From Kitasatospora sp. SolWspMP-SS2h (GTDB taxonomy: Bacteria > Actinomycetota > Actinomycetes > Streptomycetales > Streptomycetaceae): a stretch of DNA of 64,000 bases. Of the stretch, positions 24,345-33,383 are shown one piece after another. Numbering within the stretch: the first letter of the stretch is position 1; each line of letters begins with the position of its first letter. The notes beneath the pieces are model-generated. The model ran no database searches. It had not been told where the DNA came from and was given only the letters and a program-made list of their open reading frames with translations. The position numbers and the translations under genes are program-made. The DNA lies in NCBI RefSeq assembly GCF_003259315.1, contig NZ_QLLT01000013.1, positions 62,001 through 126,000 on the forward strand, given 5' to 3'.

Positions 24345-27300
24345 CTACCCGTTGGTGATCGTGAAGCTGGTGCCGGGCTGGCGGACGATGTCGCCGTCCG
24401 CGGAGTTGCTGACCTGCACGTTGGTGAGGACGGCGCTGCCGCGGGCGCCGGACATCGCCAGGATGCCCGCGCCGTTGTTCGACTTGTCGATCCGCACGTT
24501 GCTGATCCTGACGTCGGGGAGGGCCCCGCCGCCGGTCTTGAACTGGATGCCGTCGTAGGTGCTGTCGTGGATCTCGGTGTCGCGGATGACGACGCCGGGG
24601 ATGTCCTGGCTGGCGGCGAACAGGGTGAGCGCGCCGAACTCCTGGGCCTCGTTCCAGAACGCGCCGCCGCTGCGGTAGATCGCGTTGTTGGCGATCAGGG
24701 TCTGCCCGGAGAAGGGCAGCGGGTCGTGGTCGGTGGCGAGCATGATGCCGGGGTAGTTGGCGGTGTCGTAGACCAGGTTGTTCTCGATCCGGTTGCCGTA
24801 GCCGCCGTACACCGCGATGCCGGTGGCGCGCCACGGGAGCTGGACGGTGTTGTTGACGAAGGCGTTGTCGTGGCCGATGTCGACGGCGGTGTTCTTGACG
24901 TACTTGTTGGCCCAGACGGCCATCGAGTCGTCACCGGTGGTGCGGAAGGTGGAGTTGAACACCGAGGAGTTGCGGGTGCCGTCGGCGAAGTTGATGCCGT
25001 CCGCGTAGGTGTCGCGGATGCGCATGCCGCTGAACTGGAGGCCGTCGGCGGGGTTCCACAGGTCGGGGATGTTGTCGTAGTCGCGGCCGACCCAGACGGC
25101 GACGTTGGCGTGCTCGATCCAGACGTTCTCGATCTTGGTGTTCTTGCCGAACCGGCCGTTCAGGCCGACGCCGCCCTCGGCGCCGTCGGAGGCGCCGCGG
25201 ATCCGGCCGGAGCCGAAGATCGCGATGTCGGAGATCCTGGTGTTGTCGTCGATGTCGAAGCCGAAGTTGCCCTCGTGCGGGTGGTTGATGCTGCCGGTGG
25301 CGTTCTGCGGTTCGGTGAGCGTGTAGAACTGCGAGTACCACATGCCCGCGCCGCGGATGGTGACGTCGCGGATGCCGACCTGGTTGTACATGCCCCGGTT
25401 GAGCGGGTCGTCGGTGAGGATCTTCTTCTCCTGGCGCCACTGGCCCGACGGGATCCACACGCAGGGGATGCTGCCGTTCTGGTTGGCCGTCACGGCGGCC
25501 TGGATGGCGGCGGTGTCGTCCTGTCCGTCGTCGGGGACGGCCCCGAAGTCGGCGATCGAGGTGCACTCGGCCGGCTTGGCCTTGGGCGGGGCGACCTGCT
25601 CCAGGTCGACCAGGTCGATGGTGTAGAAGGACGCGGTGTCGCCGCTGTCGCGCTGGAGGCGCAGCTTGGTGCCGGCCGGGTAGCTCTTGGGGAGCAGCGC
25701 GTGGGTCTCGTCGAAGAGCCGGCGGGCGTCGGCCTGCGGGGTCTGGGTGAGGCCCTCGGGCTGGTCGGTGTTGCCGTACAGCCAGCTGTGCTTGGAGGAG
25801 AGGGTCAGCTTCTGCACGAACACGTTGTCGGCGTAGAGGCTGAGCGTGGCGTCGATGCCGCCGCCGCCGGGGGCGTCGGGGATCGAGTTGCGCACCACGA
25901 TGGAGTTGGTCGGGACGGTGGAGGTGATCTCGACGTACTGGCCGGTGGCGGTGAGCTTCACCGACTTGCGGCCGGAGGACTCGGAGGCGTAGTTGGTGTG
26001 GCCGAAGGTGCGGGTGGCGTCGGCCTGGAGGAGTTCGCCCTGGTAGGCGCCGTCCTCGGCCTCGTAGCTGGTGAAGGGTGCGGCGGCGCCGCGGCCGACC
26101 ACGATGGCCTTGCTGAGGGTGTTGTTGTTCTCGTTGGTCTCCTTGGCGGTGCCGGTGGCGTCGGCGGTGACGGTGATCGTCGCGCCGCCGGCGACGGCGG
26201 TCCAGGTGCCGGTGACCGGGAGGGTGAGGGTCTGTCCGGCGGGGATCGCCGGGGTGGTGGTGTTCAGCGTCGCGGTGCCGACGGTGAGCCGGGTGACGCC
26301 GGCGGGGGCCGGGTCGATGCCGCGGTTGTGGAGCTTGACGGTGAACGAGGTGGCCGCGCCGGCCGCGGGGCTGGCGGGGTTGGGGGTGACGTCGAGGACT
26401 TCGAGGTCGGGTCCGGGCGCCTGGCGGACGGTGATCGGGCTGCCCGCGGCGAGCAGGTTGTTGTCCTCGTTGCGCTCGCGGACGGTGTTCTTGGGGTCGA
26501 CCCGGGCGCTGGGCAGGTAGCTGCCCTGCGGGCGGGTGCCGATCTCCTTGCTGACGGTGGCGGACTCGCCCGCGGCCAGTGCGGGGACGGCGACGCTGTC
26601 GGCGAGCGCGCCGCCGAGCAGCAGGTCGACGGTGGTGGCGGCGGCGGGCAGGTTGCCCGCGTTCTTGACGGTGGCCCGCAGCGTGATCGCGGTGGTCTCG
26701 TCGGGGCTGGCCGGGGACCACGCCACGTCGGTGACGGTGAGGTCGGGGTTGGGCGCGGGCGTGCCGATGGCCTGGAGTTCGGCGACCTGTCCGGCGGGGG
26801 CGCCGGTGTTGGAGGTGAACTTCAGCTGGAGGTCGGCGGCCCGGCCGGTGACCGGGACGGTGACGCTGTTGCCGCCGTTCGCGGGGTCGAAGCGGTAGTC
26901 GGCGGCGGCCTTCAGGCTGGTGAAGCCGGTGGCGCCGTCGGCCCGTCCGAGCACCTGGATGTTCTGGGTGCGGGCGCCCCACGCCGGGTCGGGGTTGAGC
27001 TTGACGACGACGCTCTGCAGGTCGGCGTCGCTGCCCAGGTGGACCGTCAGGGTGTTGGGGAACGCGCCGGAGTTGCCCTCCCAGTAGGTGGACAGGCTGC
27101 CGTCGTTGGCGTTGGCGGGGGCGAAGGTCCACGCCTGGCCGGAGGCCTCGATCGGCTTCCCGGCGGCGAGGTTGCTGCCGGGGGTGCCGGTGCCGGTTCC
27201 GGTGCGGGTGACGGACGCGCTGGGGTCGGACTGGTTGCCGGCCGCGTCCTTGGCCCGCACGGTGTACGTGACGGTGGCGGTGGCGGGCTGGCTGTCCGTC

Positions 27301-28688
27301 CAGGTGCGGACGGTGGCGGCGGTGCTGGCCTTCAACTGTCCGTCGGCGTACACGTCGTAGCCGGTGACGCCGACGTTATCGGTGGCGGCGTCCCAGGTCA
27401 GCTTGATCTGTCCGGCGGCGGGCTCGGTGTAGGCGAGGTTGCCGGGCGCGCTGGGCTTGACGGTGTCGCCGGGGGCCTCGCCGGTGCGGGTGACGGGGGC
27501 GCTGGGGTTGGACTGGTTGCCCGCGGCGTCCTTGGCCCGCACGGTGTACGTGACCGTCTCGCTCGCCGGGCGGCTGTCCGTCCAGGTCAGCACGTCGCCG
27601 GCCACCGAGGCCGCCAACTGGCCGTTGGCGTAGACGTCGTAGCCGGTCACCTTGACGTTGTCGGTGGCCGCGGCCCAGACCAGCTTGATCTTCCCGGCCT
27701 CGGGCTGGCTGTACGTCAGGCCGGTCGGCGCGGTGGGCGCCTGGGTGTCGCCGGAGGTCGGGCCGTACGCCTCGAACTCCGCCAGCTGGGCGGCGGGCCA
27801 GGCCGAGTTGGCGGTGAACAGCAGCCGCAGGTGGCGGGTGGTGCTGGTGGGCAGCGAGACGGTGACCTGGTTCCCGGCCGCCGGGTCGAAGCTGTAGGCG
27901 GCGGGGGCCAGCAGGTCGGTGAAGGAGCTGCCGTCGGTGGAGCCCTGGACCTTGAAGGTCTCGCTGCGCTGCTCCCAGCCGGGCGGGAGCTTCAGCACCA
28001 GCCGGTCGACCTTGACGGCGGAGCCCAGGTCGCCCTGGATCCACTGCGGGAAGGCGCTGTTGCTGCTCTCCCAGTAGCTGGCCTGGTTGCCGTCGGCGGC
28101 GTTGCCCGGGGTGTAGTTCTGCGAGGTGCCGCTGGCGGTGAGGGTGCGCCCGGCCAGCAGGTTGGCGGAGGCGGCGCTCGCCCCGTAGACCTCCAGCTCG
28201 GAGAACTGGGCGGCCGTCCAGGCGCTGTTCGCCGAGACCTGGACGCGCACCCAGCGGGCGCCGGCGGCGGGGAAGGTGATCCGGACGGTGTTGCCGGTCG
28301 CCGGGTCGAAGGAGTACCCGGCGGAGCCGACCAGCGGTGCGAAGGTGCTGCCGTCGGTGGAGCCGAGCACGGTCAGCGTCTCGGTGCGGGCGCCCCAGCC
28401 GGCGGGCAGCTTCAGCGCCACCTGGTCGATCGAGGAGGCGCTGCCCAGGTCCACCTGGACCCACTGCGGGAGGGCGCCGTTGCCGCTCTCCCAGTAGCTG
28501 GCCTGGTTGCCGTCGTTGACGTTCGCGGCCGTGTACTGGCCGTTGGCGCTGCTCGCCGTGACGGGCTTCCCGGCGGCCAGGTTGGGGCCGCCGGCCGCGT
28601 GGGCCGGTAGCACGGGGCCGGTGAGCAGGAGCATTCCCGCCACGACCGACGTCGCCGTCAGGCGTGGCAGTAGGCGCTTGGATCTCAT
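24345..28688 (-). CDS. Secreted multidomain GH87 alpha-1,3-glucanase (mutanase/mycodextranase type)
   Basis: A 1447-residue exported enzyme. Order: signal peptide (1-32); two discoidin-type domains (about 33-168, 170-305); two FN3 domains (about 312-490); a third discoidin-like domain (about 500-640); two CARDB domains (about 645-865); a CBM6/35-like domain (about 870-1025); and a GH87 beta-helix (about 1030-1447). Candidate catalytic Asp residues are D1230 (ADGIN) and D1253-D1254 (GDDS); their 23/24 spacing equals that of the catalytic Asp residues I recall for the Paenibacillus GH87 enzyme Agl-FH1. Expected to cut alpha-1,3-glucan in fungal walls or biofilm. ATG 28688 gives a clean signal peptide. 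Confidence 0.9.
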   Translation of the reverse strand: MRSKRLLPRLTATSVVAGMLLLTGPVLPAHAAGGPNLAAGKPVTASSANGQYTAANVNDGNQASYWESGNGALPQWVQVDLGSASSIDQVALKLPAGWGARTETLTVLGSTDGSTFAPLVGSAGYSFDPATGNTVRITFPAAGARWVRVQVSANSAWTAAQFSELEVYGASAASANLLAGRTLTASGTSQNYTPGNAADGNQASYWESSNSAFPQWIQGDLGSAVKVDRLVLKLPPGWEQRSETFKVQGSTDGSSFTDLLAPAAYSFDPAAGNQVTVSLPTSTTRHLRLLFTANSAWPAAQLAEFEAYGPTSGDTQAPTAPTGLTYSQPEAGKIKLVWAAATDNVKVTGYDVYANGQLAASVAGDVLTWTDSRPASETVTYTVRAKDAAGNQSNPSAPVTRTGEAPGDTVKPSAPGNLAYTEPAAGQIKLTWDAATDNVGVTGYDVYADGQLKASTAATVRTWTDSQPATATVTYTVRAKDAAGNQSDPSASVTRTGTGTGTPGSNLAAGKPIEASGQAWTFAPANANDGSLSTYWEGNSGAFPNTLTVHLGSDADLQSVVVKLNPDPAWGARTQNIQVLGRADGATGFTSLKAAADYRFDPANGGNSVTVPVTGRAADLQLKFTSNTGAPAGQVAELQAIGTPAPNPDLTVTDVAWSPASPDETTAITLRATVKNAGNLPAAATTVDLLLGGALADSVAVPALAAGESATVSKEIGTRPQGSYLPSARVDPKNTVRERNEDNNLLAAGSPITVRQAPGPDLEVLDVTPNPASPAAGAATSFTVKLHNRGIDPAPAGVTRLTVGTATLNTTTPAIPAGQTLTLPVTGTWTAVAGGATITVTADATGTAKETNENNNTLSKAIVVGRGAAAPFTSYEAEDGAYQGELLQADATRTFGHTNYASESSGRKSVKLTATGQYVEITSTVPTNSIVVRNSIPDAPGGGGIDATLSLYADNVFVQKLTLSSKHSWLYGNTDQPEGLTQTPQADARRLFDETHALLPKSYPAGTKLRLQRDSGDTASFYTIDLVDLEQVAPPKAKPAECTSIADFGAVPDDGQDDTAAIQAAVTANQNGSIPCVWIPSGQWRQEKKILTDDPLNRGMYNQVGIRDVTIRGAGMWYSQFYTLTEPQNATGSINHPHEGNFGFDIDDNTRISDIAIFGSGRIRGASDGAEGGVGLNGRFGKNTKIENVWIEHANVAVWVGRDYDNIPDLWNPADGLQFSGMRIRDTYADGINFADGTRNSSVFNSTFRTTGDDSMAVWANKYVKNTAVDIGHDNAFVNNTVQLPWRATGIAVYGGYGNRIENNLVYDTANYPGIMLATDHDPLPFSGQTLIANNAIYRSGGAFWNEAQEFGALTLFAASQDIPGVVIRDTEIHDSTYDGIQFKTGGGALPDVRISNVRIDKSNNGAGILAMSGARGSAVLTNVQVSNSADGDIVRQPGTSFTITNG

Positions 28689-28776
28689 GACGTCCCTCTG
28701 TCTGGGGGTGGGTGGGGGGAGGGGAAAGTCGAGAAAACGACAGGCATCTGTCTGTTTTTTGCGCGGAGGCACTCAA

Positions 28777-28805
28777 GAGTTACAGAGGGGTGATGAGAGT
28801 GTCAA
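28777..28805 (-). promoter_or_regulatory. Sigma-70-type promoter for the GH87 gene
   Basis: On the minus strand, TTGACA (28805-28800) and TAACTC (28782-28777) are separated by exactly 17 bp, about 90 bp upstream of the ATG. The -35 is a perfect consensus. An AGAGT-N8-ACTCT repeat (28796-28813) straddles it, and CTCT-AA-AGAG (28810-28819) follows, giving a possible repressor site. Confidence 0.55.
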
Positions 28806-28971
28806 CGGACTCTAAAGAGGCTCCGCATACGGATCGACCGACGGGCGGCAACGGGTGCCGGTGCGCAAGGGTCGAGGGCTGGGCCGCAAGGGCGGTGCGG
28901 GGCGCGGGCTCCGCCGCCGCGCGGCGGAACGGCCCGTTTCCCCGAAGTAAACGGGGCTGCGGCTGGAAGCG

Positions 28972-28994
28972 CGCTTGCGCAAACAACGCAAGCG
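28972..28994. promoter_or_regulatory. 8-bp inverted repeat between the GH87 and serine-hydrolase genes
   Basis: CGCTTGCG (28972-28979), a CAAACAA centre, and CGCAAGCG (28987-28994) form a perfect palindrome about 100 bp before the plus-strand gene. A smaller one, CCCCG-N7-CGGGG, precedes it at about 28940-28956. Candidate operator in the 407-bp divergent region; regulator unknown. Confidence 0.45.
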
Positions 28995-29095
28995 GACTGT
29001 CGACTTCTTGCGCGACTACTCCCCCGCCCGGCTTCTCAGTGGCCGCTCAGGTGGGGCTCATCGCAGGTCAAGGCGGGCGGCAGAGCATCGTCCGC

Positions 29096-30121
29096 ATGAC
29101 AGCGGCATCGGAACCCCGGACCTCCTCCCGCCGACAGGGGCGTCGGGCCGGGCGCGCCGGGCGGATCAGGCGGGCGGTCGCCGTGGCGGTGGTGCTCTCG
29201 GCGCTCGGGGCCTGGCTGGTGCTCTCCCGCTCCACCACCGGCGCCCCCGCGAGCGCGGCGACGTCCGCCTCGGCGCCGTCGGCCGGCACCACCGGCACCA
29301 CCGGTACCGCCGACACCGCCACTGCCGACGACACCGCCGCTGCCGACGACGCGGCCCAGGACCCGACGGCCGACCGCGGCACCACGCCGGACGCGGACGC
29401 GGGCACGGGCGCGAACACGGCCGCCGACTCCGCGCTGGCCGCCGCACTCGGCGGCCTCGACGGGCACTTCGCCGTCACGGTGACCGACCCCGGCTCCGGT
29501 GCCACCGCCGGTTGGGGCGGCGACGCGTTCGTCACCGCGTCGATCGTCAAGGTCGACATCCTGGCGGCCCTGCTGCTGGACAACGACGGCGTGCTGACCG
29601 GCGACCAGCGGGCCGCGGCGGCGCTGATGATCGAGCAGAGCGACAACGACGCGGCGACCGCCCTGTTCGACGCGGTGGGCGGCGCGCCGGGCCTGGACCG
29701 GGCGAACGCGGCCTTCGGCCTGACCGGGACGGTCGCCGGGACGGACGGCTTCTGGGGGCTGACCAGCACCACCGCGGCCGACCAGGCGCGACTGCTGCGG
29801 GTGGTGTTCACCGCGGACTCCCCGCTGGGCTCCGCCTCCCGCGCCTACCTGGCGAAACTGATGGGCCTGGTCGCGGACGGCCAGGACTGGGGCGTCTCCG
29901 CGGCGGACCAGGGCGGCGCGGCGCAATTGAAGAACGGTTGGCTGCCCCGGGACGGCACCGGCCGGTGGGTGGTCAACAGCATCGGCCGGATCGAGTACGG
30001 CGGCCGGTCCCTGCTGGTGTCGGTGCTGAGCGACGGTTCGGCGAGCGAGGAGGCGGGCATCGCGCTGGTTGAGTCCGTGGCGACGGCGGCGGTCCGGGCC
30101 TTCGCCGCCGGTCCGCAGTAG
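29096..30121 (+). CDS. Secreted or anchored class A beta-lactamase-fold serine hydrolase
   Basis: A 341-residue protein with an Arg-rich N-terminus, a hydrophobic signal or anchor (about 27-45), and a Thr/Ala/Asp linker to about residue 110. The penicillin-binding fold then shows S149-I-V-K152 (SxxK), S182-D-N184 and K279-N-G281, the three class A motifs. No convincing Glu166 equivalent is visible, so it may be a D,D-peptidase-like or other esterase rather than an antibiotic-inactivating enzyme. Start chosen at ATG 29096, just before the signal segment; RBS weak. Confidence 0.82.
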   Translation: MTAASEPRTSSRRQGRRAGRAGRIRRAVAVAVVLSALGAWLVLSRSTTGAPASAATSASAPSAGTTGTTGTADTATADDTAAADDAAQDPTADRGTTPDADAGTGANTAADSALAAALGGLDGHFAVTVTDPGSGATAGWGGDAFVTASIVKVDILAALLLDNDGVLTGDQRAAAALMIEQSDNDAATALFDAVGGAPGLDRANAAFGLTGTVAGTDGFWGLTSTTAADQARLLRVVFTADSPLGSASRAYLAKLMGLVADGQDWGVSAADQGGAAQLKNGWLPRDGTGRWVVNSIGRIEYGGRSLLVSVLSDGSASEEAGIALVESVATAAVRAFAAGPQ

Positions 30122-30169
30122 CCCCGGCCCCGCCCGGCGGCCCGATCGGCTCCCCGCCGGTGGCCCCGT

Positions 30170-30748
30170 TCAGGCCGGCCGTCCGCTCCCCGCCCGGGCC
30201 GCCGCGCGGGCGACCACCCGCAGGTAGCGTTCGACCGCGAGGTGCTGGAGCAGCAGGGCGACGGGACGGCCGAGCCGGGCGTACCAGGTCGCGAGCCGGA
30301 AGAACGCGGTGATCTCGAACCACACCTCGCCGTCCGCGTCCCGGCTCACCACGAAGGACTCCTCGCCGCGTTCGGGGTGTCCGGGGAGGGTGCCGTAGGC
30401 GAAGCCGATCCGGTCGGGTTCCTCGACCGTCCAGACCACCCGGCAGGGGATGACCAGGCGGGGCAGCCGCAGTCCGGGCAGGGCGAGCCGGAGCAGGACG
30501 GTGTCGCCGGGGAGGATGCGGCCGGGCACCGGGTGGATCGCGAAGCCCGAGCCCAACTGGACGCCCCAGCCGAGCACGTACGCCCCCGCGCGCTCCAGCA
30601 CGGCGGGCCCGTGGCCGAGGTGGACGCGGCGGCGCAGTGTGGCGTACCCGGCGGGCAGGGCGGCGGAGCGGGTGGCGCCGACCTCGGGGTAGCTGGGCGC
30701 GGCGGCGCGGGCGGCCCGGTGGCGCGCGCGGAGGTCGTTCGACGGCAC
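30170..30748 (-). CDS. DUF1990 family protein
   Basis: A 192-residue protein matching DUF1990: SYPEVGATRSAALPAGY near residue 20, LGHGPAVLERAGAYVLGWGVQLGSGF near 45-70, then VLLRLALPGLRLPRLVIPCRVVW, GFAYGTLPGHPERGEESFVV and a C-terminal helix. These proteins have a beta-rich, SRPBCC-like fold and are widespread in actinobacteria without a known role. Convergent with the serine hydrolase. Stands alone. Confidence 0.85.
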   Translation of the reverse strand: MPSNDLRARHRAARAAAPSYPEVGATRSAALPAGYATLRRRVHLGHGPAVLERAGAYVLGWGVQLGSGFAIHPVPGRILPGDTVLLRLALPGLRLPRLVIPCRVVWTVEEPDRIGFAYGTLPGHPERGEESFVVSRDADGEVWFEITAFFRLATWYARLGRPVALLLQHLAVERYLRVVARAAARAGSGRPA

Positions 30749-30893
30749 CGGTCAGTTGTACGGCGTCCGGCGGCGGTCGGGCAACCTCGCCGCGGCGTCG
30801 GCGTCCGCGCGGTCGGCCGACCGCGCCCGGTCGGCGCGCCGCGCCGCGTGTGCCGCGCCGCGCGTGCCGACCGGGAAGGGGGCCTGTCGGCCG

Positions 30894-31106
30894 TCAGCCC
30901 TGGAGGGAGGCCCAGAACTCCTCGAAGGACAGCCTGCCGTCGCCGTTCGCGTCCTTGGCGTTGATGATCGCCTGGGCGACCGTCTCGGTGACGTGGTAGT
31001 CGCCGAGCTGGGCCATGACCGTCTTGTACTCACGCGCGGTGATCCGCCCGTCGCCGTCGACGTCCAAGCGCGCGAATGCCGCCCGTGCCGCTTCGATGTC
31101 CGCCAC
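30894..31106 (-). CDS. Small two-EF-hand calcium-binding protein
   Basis: A 70-residue cytoplasmic protein consisting almost entirely of one EF-hand pair, with loops DVDGDGRITAREY and DANGDGRLSFEEF; each ends in an acidic residue at position 12. It resembles the small Cab-type calcium proteins of streptomycetes. The GTG start (GTG-GCG-GAC-ATC) is preferred: it has an AGGGG RBS and gives the family's usual N-terminus. A second, larger EF-hand gene is divergent from it across 255 bp. Confidence 0.9.
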   Translation of the reverse strand: MADIEAARAAFARLDVDGDGRITAREYKTVMAQLGDYHVTETVAQAIINAKDANGDGRLSFEEFWASLQG

Positions 31107-31361
31107 GAACCCACCCCTTTTCTCACTGTTCCACTGCTGACTCGACGCCGTGTTCGACGCGCGGGCCACAATAGCCGCCGCTCGCGGCCGCCCGACGAGC
31201 CGGTCCCGGTCCGGCGCGCGCCGGGCTCCGCACTCCCCCGGCGCGGGGCCGCACGGACGCCGTGCGACCGCGCGCTGCCGTAGGGAGCGCCGGGGCGGAA
31301 AGGATCACCTCGCACCCGGACGAGGTGGGGATCCGGGCCGGGCTTCGAGAAAGGCACCGCC

Positions 31362-31925
31362 ATGGCGAGCGAGTTCCAGCGTCACAAGCTGACGAGCATG
31401 TTCCACGCCTTCGACACGGACCGGAACGGCTACCTGGACCAGCAGGACTTCCGGGCCCTCGCGGACCGCTGGAAGCAGCTGCCCCGGGTGGCGGCGGAGC
31501 CCGAGCTGGCGGCCCGGGTGGAACGGGTGATGCTCGGCTGGTGGGACACCCTGTACGCGGCAGCGGACGCCAACGGCGACGGCCTGGTCGACCTGGACGA
31601 GATCCTGGCCGTGGTGGACCGGCTGCCGGAGATGCGCCCGGCGGTGGCGGAGACCTCGGACACCGTCTTCGACGCGATCGACGAGAACGGCGACGGCCGG
31701 ATCTCCCGGGAGGAGCACCGCCGCCTGGTCGACGTGTGGAACGGGCAGCCGACGGACACCACCGGTGTCTTCGAGCTGGTCGACCTGGACGGCGACGGCT
31801 TCCTCTCCCGGGAGGAGTTCACCGAACTGTGGGCCCAGTTCTGGATCAGCGCGGACCCGGCGGACCCGGGCAACCACCTGTGCGGGGCGCTCGCCCCGGC
31901 GGCGGACGGCGCCGCCGGAGCCTGA
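31362..31925 (+). CDS. Four-EF-hand calcium-binding protein (calerythrin-like)
   Basis: A 187-residue protein with four EF-hands in the calerythrin/sarcoplasmic calcium-binding layout: loops starting at D18 (DTDRNGYLDQQD), D69 (DANGDGLVDLDE), D107 (DENGDGRISREE) and D141 (DLDGDGFLSREE). All four have a position-12 carboxylate, so all may bind calcium. No signal peptide; likely a cytosolic calcium buffer or sensor. It is divergent from the two-EF-hand gene. Confidence 0.92.
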   Translation: MASEFQRHKLTSMFHAFDTDRNGYLDQQDFRALADRWKQLPRVAAEPELAARVERVMLGWWDTLYAAADANGDGLVDLDEILAVVDRLPEMRPAVAETSDTVFDAIDENGDGRISREEHRRLVDVWNGQPTDTTGVFELVDLDGDGFLSREEFTELWAQFWISADPADPGNHLCGALAPAADGAAGA

Positions 31926-31967
31926 GGGCGGCCCCCGAACGGGCGCGGGTGCGGGGGCGTCGGCGGC

Positions 31968-32531
31968 TCAGCCCTGCTGGGCGCGCGGGGCGCGGGCCCG
32001 GACGAGGGCGACGTAGCGGATGGTGAAGACCATCGGGACGACGAAGCCGGCGATCTGGACGATCAGCGAGGGGGTCGAGTGCCCGTGGCCGCCGTGGGCG
32101 AGGACGCCCAGCACCACGGCGGTGACCGCGAAGGCGGCCGTCCACACCGCGGTGATGACCACGTTGACCCGGATGAACGGCTTGAGCGTCCAGAACTCCT
32201 GCGGGGTGGTGCGCTTGGCGATGCCGAGCGTGAACGGCTTGCCGATCAGCAGCGAACCGCCGGCGATCACCGCGAGGACGGCGGAGGACAGCGCCGCGGA
32301 GTAGTCGCGGACGCCGGAGTGCGGGTCGGCGAAGGCGATCGCGGCGAGCACCGCGAAGTACAGGGCGGAGCCGGTCTCGATGATCAGCGCGTCCCATCCG
32401 GCGCCCGCGAGGCGCTGCTGGACGATGACGGCGGCCGCGACCACCAGGCCGGCCAGCGCGGCCCACTGCCACTGGGACGAAGGGACCACCGCGAAGATGA
32501 TCCAGGGCAGGAACGTGCGCAGGTAAGACAT
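31968..32531 (-). CDS. Hypothetical integral membrane protein
   Basis: A 187-residue polytopic protein with about six hydrophobic helices and short loops, including a His-rich HGGHGHS before the fifth. The organisation resembles small YciB/septation-type or DUF membrane proteins, but no family is certain. ATG 32531 has a GAGGGG RBS. Its upstream region carries a 15-bp direct repeat. Convergent with the EF-hand gene. Confidence 0.75.
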   Translation of the reverse strand: MSYLRTFLPWIIFAVVPSSQWQWAALAGLVVAAAVIVQQRLAGAGWDALIIETGSALYFAVLAAIAFADPHSGVRDYSAALSSAVLAVIAGGSLLIGKPFTLGIAKRTTPQEFWTLKPFIRVNVVITAVWTAAFAVTAVVLGVLAHGGHGHSTPSLIVQIAGFVVPMVFTIRYVALVRARAPRAQQG

Positions 32532-32624
32532 GGGTGCGGTATCCCCCTCGATGGTCGGCCGGCACTTCCTCAGGCCGTCTTTCCGCAGGATATCCACTGG
32601 CAGGAGCGGGCACACCGCCCGTTC

Positions 32625-32665
32625 GCTGGACGGATCATGACACTTCGTCGGCTGGACGGATCATG
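32625..32665. repeat. 15-bp direct repeat upstream of the membrane-protein gene
   Basis: GCTGGACGGATCATG occurs at 32625-32639 and again exactly at 32651-32665, 26 bp apart, about 95-135 bp upstream of the minus-strand start at 32531. No protein-coding function; it could be a pair of regulator sites or promoter duplication. Confidence 0.6.
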
Positions 32666-32718
32666 CCACCGGGCGTCCGGACGGTGACGGGGCGTCAGCC
32701 CGCGGCGGCCGGTGCCGG

Positions 32719-33303
32719 TCAGCGCGGGGCGAGCCCGGTCAGCAGCAGGTCGACGACGGCGTCCAGGTCGGCGTCGTCGGTCGGGGAGGTCCAGTCGGCG
32801 GCGTGGGCGGGGTGGTGGAAGCGGGCCGTGGCCTGGAAGGCGGCCCGGCCCGCGACGGCCGGGTCCGCCGCGGCGAGGTCGCCGGCGGCGACTCCGGCGG
32901 CGACGATCCGGGCGAGCTGCCCGGCCAGCTCGTCCTCGTGCGCGGTGACGACGGCGGTCGCCTCGCCGATCAGCTCCCGGAAGGTGCGCTGCAGTTCTGG
33001 GTCCTGGAGGGCGTACTGCCGCTTGGTCGCGTGGAGGGCGCGCACCCAGTGGCGCAGCCGTTCGGGGGCCGGGAGCGCCGGGTCGTCGGCGATCGCGGCC
33101 ATCGGCGCGGACGTCCGGCGCAGCCAGCGTTCGGCGACCGCCTCGCGCAGGGCCGCCTTGGTGCCGAAGTGGCGGTAGACGCTGCCGTGGCTGACGCCGA
33201 GCGCGCGGGCGACGTCCACCACGGTCGCCTTCGCCGGGCCGTAGCGGCGCAGGACCTCCTCGGCGGAGTCGAGGATCCGCTCGGCGGTCAACTGTTCGGT
33301 CAT
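32719..33303 (-). CDS. TetR-family regulator
   Basis: A 194-residue repressor with a TetR HTH at about residues 8-55 (ATVVDVARALGVSHGSVYRHFGTKAALREAV) and a helical C-terminal domain with the TetR_C-type ADPAVAGRAAFQATARFHHP segment. It lies 80 bp downstream of the aldo/keto reductase on the same strand, so the two are probably one operon controlled by the palindrome at 34395-34418. Confidence 0.92.
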   Translation of the reverse strand: MTEQLTAERILDSAEEVLRRYGPAKATVVDVARALGVSHGSVYRHFGTKAALREAVAERWLRRTSAPMAAIADDPALPAPERLRHWVRALHATKRQYALQDPELQRTFRELIGEATAVVTAHEDELAGQLARIVAAGVAAGDLAAADPAVAGRAAFQATARFHHPAHAADWTSPTDDADLDAVVDLLLTGLAPR

Positions 33304-33383
33304 GGCCTCGAGGTTACCGTTCGCCCACGTCGTCCCCGGCGCGGGCAGAGCCCGACCGGGCCGTACCCGCTCCGCGTCCGCGC

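Noticed and set aside
24567..28610. 1347-codon plus-strand open frame antisense to the GH87 gene
   Set aside because: Val/Gly/Asp repetitive shadow of a long well-supported secreted enzyme; no start signal or domain.
28912..29095. N-terminal extension of the serine hydrolase from upstream in-frame starts
   Set aside because: The extra residues are unlike a signal peptide and cross an operator-like palindrome; ATG 29096 precedes the Arg-rich signal segment directly.
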